From assembly GCA_001931875.2 (NCBI GenBank), contig MSJH02000548.1:1-34976 (forward strand): 34,976 nucleotides of DNA, given 5' to 3'. Below are positions 20,022 through 32,100 of the stretch, piece by piece (within the stretch, counting starts at the first letter, position 1; the number at the start of each line of letters is the position of its first letter). The DNA is from Byssochlamys sp. IMV 00236 (lineage: Eukaryota > Ascomycota > Eurotiomycetes > Eurotiales > Thermoascaceae). Both the position numbers and the translations under genes were made by a program. Below the pieces are notes generated by a model. The model did not search any database. It was not told the DNA's origin and saw nothing but the letters and a program-made list of their open reading frames with translations.

Positions 20022-23000
20022 ATGCCATCCTTAAAGCGTCGTCTTTCTAATGATTCACTCGATGTACCTTCTGACGTATGTTAGTACCTTGAATTCTCGA
20101 CAGTATCTATTTTTTCTCATGATCAAAAGTAGGAATCGCCTGAATTAGTTAAAGAAAAGAGATCAAGAAAGATTGCCAGACATGAAGAAGAAGAGGAAGA
20201 AGAGGAAGAGAAAAGCTTTACAAATGAATCAGAGGAAGATGAATTAGAGGATAATGATCCAGTCTTTACACCACAAGTGGCACAATCTTCACGCCAGGCC
20301 GTTGAATTTAATGATTTGGTAACAATAAGTTATATGCATAAAAAAAACTCTCTGCCAACAATGTACAATGTATAGGATATTATGACATATGGCACTATTG
20401 CAAGGGTTGAGGTGGTTAACTTTATGTGTCATAAATATTTAAAAGTCGACTTTGGACCCAAGATCAACTTTGTTATTGGACATAACGGAAGCGGCAAGAG
20501 TGCCATTTTGACAGCACTTACGATTGCTCTTGGGGCCAATGCTAGTACGACAAATCGTGCAAAGACAGTCTCTTCACTGATCAAAGAAGGCACAAAGTAA
20601 AGAATTAGAGTAGAAAGTAAAATGAGCCACTAATGAACTTTATAGTGCTGCAATCATCACTATTCATATTACCAACCGTGGAGAACACGCATATAAACCA
20701 GATATATTTCCTGATTATATCATTGTCGAACGTAGACTCAACCGTGACGGTGCCTCACCTTACAAGATCAAGAATTCTTCTGGCAGAGTTATTTCAACAA
20801 AAAAGGAGGATTTGGTTGCTATTTTGGATCATATGAATATTATGGTCAATAACCCACTTGTTATCTTGACTCAGGACATGGCTAGAAAGTTTCTTAGCGA
20901 CAGTTCTTCTGAAGACAAGTACAGACTTTTTATGCACGGCACACAATTAACACAGTTGCGAAACGATTTTGACAGCGTACGTGAGAGTCTAGAAACAGCA
21001 ATGAAAACGATCGAACGTAAGAAGCAAGCCTTACCTGCTTTGTTGGAGAGGGCCAATGAAGCAGCACGACGGCAACAGGATATTCAGGAAGCCAAGGAGA
21101 TAGATAGTAAGATTGATGCGTTGAATAATGAGCTTGTTTGGTCGCAGATCATTGCAAAAGAAAAAGAAGCTGCTCAACTCAAAAGGGATGTTGAATTATT
21201 AGAAAGGACTTACAAAGAGTCTCAAGAAAGACATGAGTCAAGTAAACTAAGAATTAGGCAAAAGACTGAAGCTATCGAGAAAGTAAGAGCAGATTGGGAA
21301 GAGTTTAAGAATGGACCGAATCCAGATGAAGAAGAAAAGAATAAGCTATCGACAGAAAAGCAAAAGTTGGAAGATTCAATTCGTAATTTTGATGTAAGTG
21401 TTGATCATTTGTGTCTCTTTAGTGGTCTTATTTTTGTGTATATAGATGGATTTGGCTGCAATCAATCGAGATGTGAAAATTACAAAGGCTAAAAGAGAGC
21501 AGAATCAGAAGCTGCTGGAAGCTGAAACTGCCAAACTAGAAGCGAATAGCAGAAAGAAGCGAACGGACATTCAAGAAGAAATCGATAAAATGCAAGAAAG
21601 AGTTCAAGAGCGCAGAAAGAAATGTGAAAGAGTAGAAAAGGAACAGGAAGACTTGGAAAAGGAAATGGAGAAGCTCAAAGAAAAAAAGGAAGGCTTGGAG
21701 CGAGAATCGTCACTTAAAAGAAATCAGGCTATCCAACTTCAAAAACAAGTTCATAGTATGGAGACTCAGCGAGGCAATCATCTCACAGCTTACGGTGAAA
21801 ATATGCCAAAGGTTTTGGAAGAGATTCGTCGCGAAAATCGTTGGCAAAAGAGACGTCCTGTTGGACCCTTTGGCACATTCGTTCAGCTCAAGTATTCTCA
21901 GTATGCTAATATCTTGGAATCCTACTTGGGCAAAACCCTGAATGCGTTTGTGGTTGAAGGCTTTCAAGATAAACAGCTTCTTATAGAGATTCTCAAAAGA
22001 AACAACATGAGCTATATTCCTGTGATGGTTGCTCCTTACGATTTGTTTGAATATGCAGAGGGCGAGCCTGATGAACAACACCTTACAGCGTTAAGGGCCT
22101 TGACATTCAAAGACGAATGGGTTAAGCGTCAGATGATCATTGCTAACAAAATCGAATCCACTCTTTTAATGGAAAACCGTGAAGAGGCGGATCGATTGAT
22201 GAGGAACAGGCCACGTAATGTCGAACTCTGCTTTACTAGTAGTGGACATAAAGTAGGCGGTAAAAAGGGTATGAAGACAGATACACTAGAACCCTACAGA
22301 GGGCTCCCACGGTTCCATACAGACATCGGAAAGCAAATCCAAGAAAAGAAAGAGGAAGCTGTTCAACTAAGAAAAGAATACGACGAACTTACTGCAGAAA
22401 TTAAGAGAGTAGACATCTTGATGGGCGAAGTGAGAAAACGTTATCATGAGTGTCGAAGTCAATACAATATACTACAAAAAGAAATTGGAAACCTTAAAAA
22501 TAGAATTGAACTAAAGCAAGACGAACTTAAAGAGGATGAGCCTGTTGACTTACAGATGTATGAAGAGGATATCAGAAAATGTGACGAGACGATTCGTAAC
22601 TATGCTCAGCAATTTAAGGGTATCATTGGCCAAAAGGAAAAGGTTCATAGCGAACTTAAAGAAGTCATGAAGAAGATTCGTGTTATTGAACAAAGAGAAA
22701 ATGCTAAAGAAAGCGTATCAAATGGATATAGAAAAAAGATTGAACAACTTGAAAGACAAAAAAGAGAGGCTATGAACGAGTCAGATAGGTTCAAGGCCGA
22801 TCAAGAGAACGACAGGATGAGATATGAAGCCCGCAAGACACAGTATATAGAATGCGAAAAGCTAGTTAAACAATGGATAAAGGATAGTATTGACGAATAC
22901 CCTAATCGAGTGGAAACCAATAGAAATCCTACGGATATTGAAAAGGAAATAAGGTACCTTGAAAGCCAAGCAGAGCGCATAGCACAGGATATCGGCGCCT

Positions 23001-23724
23001 CTGTGGCTGAAATTGAAGCAACAGCGATTAGGGTTATGCAAGAATGGAAAGACGCAAAAAGCCTGATTGAACACATGGAAAAGCTATGTAGAGCATTAGG
23101 AAAAATGCTAAGCCATCGTGTAGAAAGATGGGAAACGTTTAGAGATTACATAGCACTCGCTGCCAAGACGTATTTTGCGTACTACCTTTTAAAGAGAGGA
23201 GATGAAGGAACATTAAAGTTTAACCACAGGGCAAAGAAACTAGACATCCGGGTTGCTACAGGTGATCAATACAGTAAGGGAAGCCGACAAAAGGACTCAA
23301 GGTCACTATCCGGTGGTGAAAAGTCATACTCCCAGATCAGTTTACTCTTGTCTTTATGGCAAAGTATTAGCTCGCCTGTTATTTGGTAAGTTTCACTATA
23401 ATTTACATTTAAATAGACACTAATAGAAATTTAGTCTTGATGAATTTGATGTATTTATGGATGCTGTGAATAGAAAGCAGACAATGAACATGATCGTACG
23501 TGCTAGGAGCAATATAGGAGAGCATTGTCCACTAATACACTTCTTGATATAGATGAACGCTGCTGGAGATAATTCATCGCAGTATATTTTAATTACTCCA
23601 CAGGGTAAATCAAATAAAGGTTCCCCTTATATGATACTAACTTTTTTTTTATTAAGATGCAAGTAATTTAGTACCTGGTCCTTATGTCACTATTCATCGC
23701 TTGGCTGATCCCGAGCGTCGTTAG
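20022..23724 (+). CDS. SMC6: SMC6, Smc5/6 complex ATPase
   Basis: Chromosome-maintenance ATPase that pairs with Smc5 in recombination repair. Exons are 20022-20075, 20133-20318, 20376-20596, 20646-21393, 21446-23385, 23435-23495, 23553-23604 and 23657-23724, giving 1109 residues. A basic/acidic tail (1-80) precedes the head with VVNFMCHKYLKVDFGPKINF and Walker A GHNGSGKS (115-122). A long coiled coil (about 230-540), a hinge with GPFGTFVQLKYSQYANILES (about 543 on), a second coil, ABC signature LSGGEKSYSQ (1024-1033) and Walker B VICLDEFD follow. The Cys codon of Walker B is split by an intron. The LDEFDVFMD wording is characteristic of SMC6 rather than SMC5. Length fits the family. Confidence 0.95.
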
Positions 23725-23909
23725 AGAAAGGAGGTGGTGATGTGGCTGATGCAACGTATCACAAAGCAACCATGAGGCCTTGAATAAACGGAATTTATGT
23801 TACGCCAAGAAACTATTTATAAATAAATCATCGGCACAAAAATACATGTATAAAAATGCCCTAAAACTTTCTTTTTTTCTCTTGCTTTTTATTCATTATT
23901 ATTATTATT

Positions 23910-24851
23910 ATGTTTTTCTCCAAAAGAAATACTACATTGTATCTATTCCTATTGTTGGCTATTCTTGGTACATTCCTTGCCGACGCTGCACCTATTGGAA
24001 GCGTTGACGGAAATTCAGCCACTATTACATGTAAAACTTGTTACTACTGGATGTTATTGTTTACTAACCTTTTTAACAATAGTTGCCGGTCATACAGTAA
24101 CAGTACATGGTATCGTCTTTAGTGTAGTTGCCTTTGTTACGGGTGGTTATCTATGTTTTCTAGGAGGTACATTCATTTGTTTTGATTTGTTGCTAGACAA
24201 TAACTAATATTTTATAAAATTCAATTAGGCGTATTTCAAAGTTTTACAATGTTCATCGTTGGTTTTTATGTAGGCGCTAATGTTGCCTTTATTGTCCTGA
24301 CAAATGCCAAAGCAGATTACGGAGCTAATACGGATACGATCTTGTTGGTTGTCAGTATTGTTGCCGGTGTTCTCTGTGGTGGATTATTATGTTGCTGCTT
24401 CTTTTTAGCAGTGTACCTATTGGGTGCTCTGCTTGGTTACTTGGCTGCCCTTTGGTTGTTGTCATGGAATACAAACGGTCTTATTCAATCCAATTGGGGT
24501 CGAGCTATCTTGATTGTTTGTTTTGTTATTGCTGGTGTTATTCTCATCGCTTTCCTCGAACGTCCAGTATTTGTCATTGCTACTGCATTCATTGGTTCTT
24601 TTGCTATCTTTGTCGGTGTCGATATCTACGTCAAGACCGGATTCTTGGAACTTGTCAATCAACTCCTGCATGCAAGAACTATGGATTTAGTAGTTGACGC
24701 AACACCTGCTTTAAGGGGTATGCTCGCTGGTTGTTTAGGTCTTGCTCTCGTCGGTTCCTTAATTCAATGGTGTATGCTTCGACGTGATTCTGCTACCTAT
24801 AGAGGTTGGAAAGAACGCTACCCATATGGCGGTGGTTGGAGACGTGTATAG
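23910..24851 (+). CDS. TMEM198-like (DUF4203) multi-pass membrane protein
   Basis: Three exons, 23910-24030, 24083-24166 and 24229-24851, give 275 residues. A signal peptide (TLYLFLLLAILGTFLADA) is followed by APIGS and then seven hydrophobic segments with Gly-rich, Cys-rich stretches (VAGVLCGGLLCCCFFLAVYL, LLGYLAALWLLSWNTNG). This is the pattern of the TMEM198/TM7SF3 family, widespread in fungi with signal peptides. The end is basic and aromatic (YRGWKERYPYGGGWRRV) and probably cytosolic. Function in fungi is not established to my knowledge. Introns of 52 and 62 bases have clean signals. Confidence 0.75.
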
Positions 24852-25032
24852 GATATATGTAAAGAAAGCTTGTTCCATTCCCAATCTTATTCATATATCT
24901 TTTATGATTGTATATCATCACCACTTTGTATATTATACACACACGCTTATAAGTATATATATATTTACCTAAAAAAGAAATAAATAACTATTTTTATTGT
25001 ATCATACAGTACAGTACTTTAAATTCAAACTC

Positions 25033-25255
25033 TGACTTCCTTATTCAGAGTGTAAAGATGGCTTTATTGATATTAATATTATATATTTATAAAAGAAAGG
25101 ATCGTTTATTATTACATACTTTTTTTGTAGTTCCTCAATTAAGTTTTAAAATGAAGAGTGAAGGGTAAGAAAAAGGGAATGAATGATAATTATTCTTTAG
25201 TTTATAAGGAAAATAGAAGGAGGATCAATGTAACATCTTCTAATTAAGGAAGTCA
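25033..25255. repeat. Inverted repeat pair, possible small MITE
   Basis: TGACTTCCTTA at 25033-25043 recurs exactly inverted as TAAGGAAGTCA at 25245-25255, and similarity continues inward for about 8 more bases. The left copy is also part of a local hairpin (ACTCTGA-9-TCAGAGT). No matching target duplication was found, so the element status is doubtful. Confidence 0.35.
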
Positions 25256-25295
25256 CTTTCTACTGCCGCTTTTCATATTACAGCTCGTTTGTATG

Positions 25296-25725
25296 AAAAT
25301 TAAGGTGAACACTACATGCACCAGAAAATAAGCCAACACTACGAGCGCTTCTTCTAGGCACTACATGTGAGATCACTTTACGGCTTCACATTACCAAAGT
25401 CTCTGCCTAACCTAAGGTTATCCAGTTCACTTTCTCTGATAAAAAATAGGAATTTATCGTACTTATACGTAAACTAAGTGGTCTTTGTTGATAGAACTGA
25501 CAATATAAAATTAGAATAAATAAATAACTTTTCTTTTTTATCTCTTTCTTCTTCTTGAAAAGAACCAATCCAAGACGGTAACTTCATAAAACCATGTTTA
25601 GCATGGCGCTACATATTCAAAAGCTTTGTTGTATGATATCATAGGTAATGAGTAGAGGTAGCATTCGTAATATTAGCTTATTTTCTGGTGCATTTTCTAG
25701 TGCATGTAGAGTTCACCAAAATTAA
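25296..25725. mobile_element. 414-bp MITE with long TIRs and 8-bp target duplication
   Basis: The element spans 25304-25717. Its ends are GGTGAAC...GTTCACC. The left arm (25304 to about 25360) matches the inverted right arm over about 55 bases, including CTACATGCA and CCAGAAAATAAGC. Differences are mostly C/T or G/A, plus a 12-base tandem duplication in the right arm (TTTTCTGGTGCA / TTTTCTAGTGCA). The element is flanked on both sides by AAAATTAA (25296-25303 and 25718-25725), a perfect 8-bp direct repeat. It has no coding capacity. The 8-bp duplication is the size made by hAT- or P-type transposases, but the terminal bases do not let me name a family. Confidence 0.75.
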
Positions 25726-26034
25726 AGTACAAAGGGACAGAGAATTTGTTGATAAAGGTCAAAACAGACTCGTTGTTCCTTTTTTTCTTGACATATAGAA
25801 GCGTATTGTCTCTCGTACATCTCTTAGAAGGGTAACTTAATAAAAGCTAAAGAAGAAGTATTGAGTATAGATTGTAAGAAGGCATCTACGAAATTATATA
25901 ACGAGCTAAGAGCAAAGAGGATGATGTTGCCACACTGGTTAAATAACATAAAAAAAATGCTACAAAGTTGACAACTTTTAGGCTTTTCTTCCTCCATAAA
26001 CACTTTTAAATATACAGCCTACAAATATACTACA
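25726..26034. other. Gap between MITE and Fanzor remnant
   Basis: AT-rich, no gene or RNA recognised. It may contain the original 5' flank of the Fanzor-bearing element. No terminal inverted repeat matching the 3' side (28804-29000) could be picked out by eye. Confidence 0.3.
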
Positions 26035-26282
26035 ATGTTCAAACTAAAAGTAGACAAGATGCTTCAATCAATCTATGAAAGAAAAAACAATAAGTATAAG
26101 GGTATGTCAATGTTATATGGGAATCACTATTAAATGATTCTGCCTTGCAATCAATTTCTAACGCTATTTATTCTTAAGGATATAACTTGTAAAGATTGCG
26201 GAGAAAAGGTCACTACAGCAAAGCTTACCCTGCTTGTACTTATTTCAGCTCTTCGTCTTCTGTCCCAAAGAGTATGTTTGAA
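26035..26282 (+). pseudogene. Possible 5' exons of the Fanzor remnant
   Basis: An ATG at 26035 opens MFKLKVDKMLQSIYERKNNK up to a GTATGT donor at 26102. After an acceptor at 26178 comes DITCKDCGEKVTT, with a CxxC pair, and later LLSQR before another GTATGT donor. The phases do not agree with the next exon (from about 26342), so these are either degenerate exons or chance. If they belong, the protein had an N-terminal zinc-binding piece. Confidence 0.3.
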
Positions 26283-26359
26283 AATTAAGACTTACATAAT
26301 ACATAAACAAAAACTAACAATCATCTATTTATACTTCAGTTGGCTCTAAAAGAAAAAAC

Positions 26360-28803
26360 ATGAGTGAAGCAGAAAAGGCCAATGAAAAGCAAATAAAAAA
26401 GGTTGCAAAGAAGGCCATGAAGAAAAACGATTCAGCTCCTGATTCGAGTGTAAAGCGTCGTACAAGTTGCCATATGGAGGGTCCCTCCAGCGCCAGATCG
26501 CCCCTTTGCCCAAACAAGAAAGTCTCAAAAGAAGATCAAGTGAAAGCAATAATTGGTGAATATACTTCAGTGACAAGGAAGATCAAATTAGAGACAATCC
26601 TTCTGCCAAAGCACAGGGATTTGACGGCAACATTTATCGAAGTATCTGAGCAAATCAGGATTATTGTTGTTCGCTCTCAAATTTCCGTAAATCACTACAT
26701 TATCAAAAACTTAGACGCACCAATAGACAAGAGGGTTTTTACGCAGAACTTTTGGTATAGCATCAGCTAGTTAGTCGTTGGCAAAAGAGTCACGAACTCG
26801 TCAACCTTATCCGAAGATGTAATAATACGTTGGGATGAATTTAGCCAGACTTACGATATAAAGTATACAGTCTCGCTCAAAAAGGGCTATAGCCAATGTT
26901 TATCGCCGGCGTGTGTTGAGCTATCGACAACTTATACAAACCATATTGTCGAACTATTTGAGAAAAGGGTTATCACATTTTTCCTTTTTAAACTAAGGAA
27001 AATTCTTCCTAATGTAAGTATTTGATATAGAAAAAGAAAAAAAATACCAACTCAAAACTCTTGTATAAACATAGCATAACATGGCTGAGGGAAGAAAGAT
27101 AGCAGAAGAATACTGCTATGGAAAGGTATGTGGTCTTTCTTCCACCTGGCATGAGTTAAACAGGTCAGTTTCAGATGAGGACAAAGCCCTAATTGATGAT
27201 GCTTGCCACAAGCTCACAGAAGTCGATGTGCCTAAACCAGTTACGTTGGATAAATTAGGTGCATCACCAGGCTCTTACTTCCCAATGCTGAAATGCATCT
27301 TAGCTTCTTACGAAGAAGAGCATTACAAGGCGAAACAAAATCAAGAAATCAAGCCTGACGTACCAAGACTCTTCGCTTTGACTCCTTCGCCATCATTTAA
27401 GTTCAGATCAGTACCTATAACGCCAACAACACCAAAAGCATTTACCAGCGAATTCAAAAAGTTGCAACGCACATTTAGGGATAATCAAAATATGTTCTTC
27501 AGAATATTAGATCTCGCGAAATTGAAACTGAAAAAGTATGAAGAAAGTTATAATCTTGTATATTCGGGGAATATATTATGATTAACACTTATTATTTCAT
27601 ATGTAGCATCAATGAGCTAGACACGAATACCGAGCATCGAAAAGAAGTTTTTTCGAACTTTATAGGGACAGACGGGTATTCTGCTGATATAGTCATCTAT
27701 AAAAAGAAAAGAATTTCTGAAGGATCGCATGATATGGCTTATGACATGAATGATTTACACGTTGCCATTACTGAGAATCAGTACGATTTGGAAACGTTTT
27801 GTTTAACTGGACTTGATCCTGGCGGCAGTTCAGTTTTTACAGCAGCACACGGCGGCGATAATGGTACATACCAAGTGAGAAGATGCACAAGGAAGGAATA
27901 TAACACGTATTCCGATTCCACAAGAATAGCCAACCAAGAAGCCAAAAGGGCAGAGCAAGAGAGGATGACGGAAGTCTTGAATAGTAAACCAACAGAAAAA
28001 ACAGCGTCAACTGAACAATACACTATGTATATAAATTAAGTCCTCAGCAACTTGGCCAAATATTTTGCATTTTATAAAAGTGGCACCGCAAGAACGAGGT
28101 TCTATCTCTACCAGGGACGGCAACGAGCATTGGAAGAGATGGCCAACATCTTGGTAGATGACGGTAAAAAATATAACCGCACAAAACGTAAAAATACGAA
28201 AAGAAATAGAAAGAGGAGAAAAAAAGTAAGGAAAAAGCGAGCAGGCCAAAATGAATGTGTGGCAGCAATACCAAAAACGAATGAGGGGAAAAGGTAGCAA
28301 AAATGGAAAAGAATGGTCTTTATCATCACAATCTAATCCATGCGTGTATTTGTTTAGATGTTGGGCGCCTTCTGCTTTTAAACACGACACTGACAAATTG
28401 CCCATTATTGCTTTCGGCAACGGCATGAAAGGCAAGGATGCTGCTAAAATAAAAGGACAGCAAGTTGGTATCACAGGTGTTTTGTATGACAAGCTAAAGC
28501 AAAGGCAAAAAGAAGGAAGGTTGCTGGTGACATACATTGACGAGTTCAACACTTTGAAGGTGAGGTTTGCATAAACAAAAGAAATATTAGACACTAACGT
28601 TTATGGAAGGGTATGTCACCAGTGTCAAAAAAAAAGAAATGGCTTGTGCCTTTGTTGGCTTGCACAGTGTCCTAGCTTGCTAAAGCTGTGGGATGCTCTG
28701 GAACCGTGATGTAAATGCGTCAAAAAATATCCATGATAATGCTGCTGTATTAATATCAGGAAGCGCTCTGCCACATCCTTTTTATCGTCCTCACCGGGCT
28801 TAA
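26360..28803 (+). pseudogene. Decayed Fanzor (eukaryotic TnpB-like RNA-guided nuclease)
   Basis: Coding blocks are 26360-27013, 27075-27535, 27607-28293, 28358-28559 and 28610-28803, separated by introns of 49-71 bases. A Lys-rich N-terminus comes first, then RLFALTPSPSFKFRSVPI, GTDGYSADIVI, RuvC-I GLDPGGSSVFTAA (Asp codon 27815-27817), RKEYN, RFYLYQGRQRALEEM, a Lys/Arg tract and IIAFGNGMKGKDAAKIKG. YIDEFNTLK (acidic pair 28539-28544) leads into a zinc ribbon, VCHQC, then C-stop-SCG, and RuvC-III NRDVNASKNI (Asp codon 28708-28710). The order matches the C-terminal half of TnpB/Fanzor proteins. It is dead in three places by stop: TAG 26768, TAA 28037, TAA 28681. Frameshifts occur at the 28610 acceptor (one extra G) and in the A9 run 28627-28635. 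All RuvC acidic residues survive, so decay is recent. Confidence 0.82.
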
Positions 28804-29127
28804 CATCGTTGTATCGAACACAGTTTTCTTCTCCAGAGAAGAATTTAGATATTTACAGGTAAACAGATTGTCTGAACTTTTATTTTGATTCGTTCAGAAA
28901 AAACTAACATCGTTTGAATTTAAAGTAGAAGCACTGTACTTTAGTCAGAGTCACCCTACCACAAATTTGGCTGTCGGTCTCTCAATTCCCCTTCATGTGT
29001 CATCAACATCACGATGATATTTTTGCTTTTATAAATACCTCTTTTCTTTCTTGTCCTTCTATAAAACATACACATACATACACTCCTTTCTTTCTCTTTC
29101 TCTTTTTTTTAAAAAAGCATAATACAT
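28804..29127. other. 3' flank of Fanzor remnant and Sla1 promoter
   Basis: The first part may carry the guide-RNA (omega RNA) end expected near a Fanzor 3' end, but no structure could be assigned. The second part is the Sla1 promoter: TATAAATA at 29030-29037, a CT-rich tract 29040-29110, then the ATG at 29128. Confidence 0.4.
29030..29037 (+). promoter_or_regulatory. TATA box (TATAAATA)
   Basis: 91 bases upstream of the Sla1 ATG, followed by a pyrimidine-rich leader; good core-promoter geometry for a fungal gene. Confidence 0.5.
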
Positions 29128-32100
29128 ATGAAGTTTATTGATATATGCACTGCACTTTATGATTACCAGTCTCGGAGTAATGAAGAATTATCCTTTAAAG
29201 CAGATGACACCCTTTTGATAATTGACAAAGATGACCCTGATTGGTATAAAGCTCAACTTGTAACAAAAGACTTTGACGGGCCCATTGGCTTAGTCCCCTC
29301 CAACTACATTGAAAAAGTTCGTAGCAGCTATACACATATAAAAAGGGTTTGCTCAACTCTTTCTATTTTTAGAATAAATCTATTGGAACAGTAAAAGCAT
29401 TGTATGACTATCAGGCACAATCATCCGAAGAACTTTCCTTTAAAATAGATGATGTAATGACCTTGTATTATAAGGATGATCCTGATTGGTACTTTGCAGC
29501 AACAGAAGATGATCAATTTGGTCTTATTCCCCGTAATTATACGGAAGAGTTAACTTCACCAAAAGAAACAGGCACAAGTATAGACACACCTGCTTGTGAA
29601 CCAAAATGGGCAATTGCCCTCTACAAATTCGACCCTCAAGATAAAGAAGAAACACAACTGGACGAGAATGAACAGATATTAGTAACAGATTATGTCAGCA
29701 GCTCTGACTGGTGGACAATCGAGCATAAAGATGGAAAATCTGGTATAGTTCCGGCTACTTATGTCAAGTTTCAGGATGAATACGAAGCTGAATTAAAGAA
29801 GCAAGAAATGAATGCGAGAAAAGAACAAGAACAGCTTCAACAAAGTGCTCGCATGAAAGCTGAAGAAGAAGAAAGAGAACGGTCAAGACAAGAAGAAGCA
29901 GAAAGAAGAAGAAAAATGCAAGAAGAAGCAAGACAAAAGGAAGAAGAAAAAAGGAGACAAGAAGCTTTAATGGTTAGATACAAATTGAAAAGACAAAATG
30001 TGTATAATTATTAAACATTGTTCAACTAGGCCGCTCGATCAATGTCTACATCTTCCGAAAGTGCTTCGCCAAGTAATTATAAAAATAGATACATGACAAT
30101 GAAAGCTCAAACTTTGGATTATAGGACGTAGTCAAATCCCTGCCCCTCCACCCCCAATTTCTGCAACTCAAGGTAGAAAATACAACATGTAACATATTAA
30201 AAACTGACATTCATTGACACTAGTATCAAAGCAGGCTGTAGTACCATTCGATCCCAGCAGTAAGCTTTATATGCATATGACTTATAGTTCAGTAACCCTC
30301 ATTCATGATCAGAACCAGATCCTACAAAAACTCGTTGGTGGACAGACCGTACAGGTGCATTCAAAGTCGAGGCTCAACTTGTTGCTTGTAGCAATGGTAA
30401 GATTAGGCTGTTTAAAACCAATGGAGTTAAAATCGATGTTCCTCTGGAGAAAATGTGTTTCGATGATTTAAAATATGTTGAGCAGGAAACTGGTCAAAAA
30501 TTAGTAGAGGATAAAACTGACAATATACCGCTTGCACATCTTTCCAGGAAGTTCTCTTGGCTTGAATACTTTAAAAAGATGAATATGCCACATGACGCAT
30601 CCAACCAATATGCGAAAGCATTTGAAAGAGAACGTCTAGGGGAAAAGGACATTGAATATCTTACTTATGGAAAGATGAGATCGCTTGGAATGTCAGAGAA
30701 ACACATACGACGATTACAAAAGTTTATAGAGACAAATCGAGCTGAGCCATTATCAGATGATGAATCTACACGGCCAAAGATTAAAGTAAAGAAGAGCGTT
30801 ACGTTTGGATCTGTCAGTATAATAGAGGATCATGCTGTAATTGAAATCAGCGATGATGAAGATGAATATAACGATCATAATGAATACGTGCAGAAACAGA
30901 TTGAGCAAGATGAAAGATTAGCTAGAATGCTCCAAGAACAAGAGAATCAGCAACAAACAAATGCCCATATTTCTGCACCTAGTGTTACTCTGCATAGAAG
31001 AGGTAAAAAAAAGCAAGCCAGAATTGATTGCAAGTGCTGACTATTTGATTTTTTTTTTTTAGGTACTGGAAGACCTACTCCATCTCATTCTGCTCCAAAA
31101 GGCGTCAATCCTGATGCATTCACAAGCAATCAGTTTAAACCCGAAACATTGAAGCCCACTCCAGCCCCACCTCCAATGCGACCACTTCAGCCTTCTCCTG
31201 TACAACATACAGCTCCACTCCCTCTTGGACAACCATCACATACACCGCCTAATACAGTGATAGCAGTAAATAAGTCGGGCTTTGAAGATGATGCATGGAC
31301 TCCAAGGTCAAGCCATTCACCATCCATACAAACATCTGTTTTCACTAGCAACAACGTATCAAATAGTCCTAGTATCAACAGTGCAGCTCCACAATTACCT
31401 GCTCGGTCAAGGCCCACACCCCAAATTTCACAGCAGTCATCTGTGGATCCTCAGCTTTTAGCGAAATGGGGAGGAAGTCCTTCTCTTGCAGCTGCGAATC
31501 AGCAGCCTGTTCCCCCTATTCCTTCTGCTCCAAACAATAGCAGCACTGTAGGATTTAATCAAGCCAACTCTTTTGGTCATCAGAACAGTCTTCAACCATT
31601 TCAACAGCAACAACAGCAACAAGCTCGTCTCAGTCCTATCATGACAGCTAACAACAGTTTTACAGGTACTTCGCCTTCAATGCAGCATCAACAGCCAACG
31701 CAGTTTGCTTCACAGTTTTCAACTTTACCACAGCACTCAAATACTCATACGATGCACGTTACTCCCTTACAGCCTGCTCTACAGCCACCGCTTGTCCCTC
31801 AACCTACCATTAGTCCAGTATCTTCATATAATATGAATCCTGTGCAACCTCAGATGACAGCTTCGAGCACGATGACAAGCTCAACTGCTAGCAGTAGAAC
31901 TTGGGCAAATGCAAGTAAGTGCTGATAACATATATTCAAGATCTAGTTCTAAACGTCTTGTAGCCCCTGATAATCCATTTGGCACCAAGCCAGCAAATCA
32001 TAATGCACCACTTATACACAGTCATAGTGCACCTATACTTGTTGATAATAGCTTCCAACAACAAAGCTTCAATACTCCAGGATATTCTTCAAACGCAATA

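Noticed and set aside
28044..28594. Minus-strand hydrophobic ORFs opposite the Fanzor remnant
   Set aside because: They arise from the complement of the Lys/Arg tract; the plus strand carries the motif series.
29317..29372. Sla1 first two SH3 units as separate genes
   Set aside because: The frame is continuous through a 56-base intron and the downstream SHD1/SHD2 domains fit one Sla1 protein.
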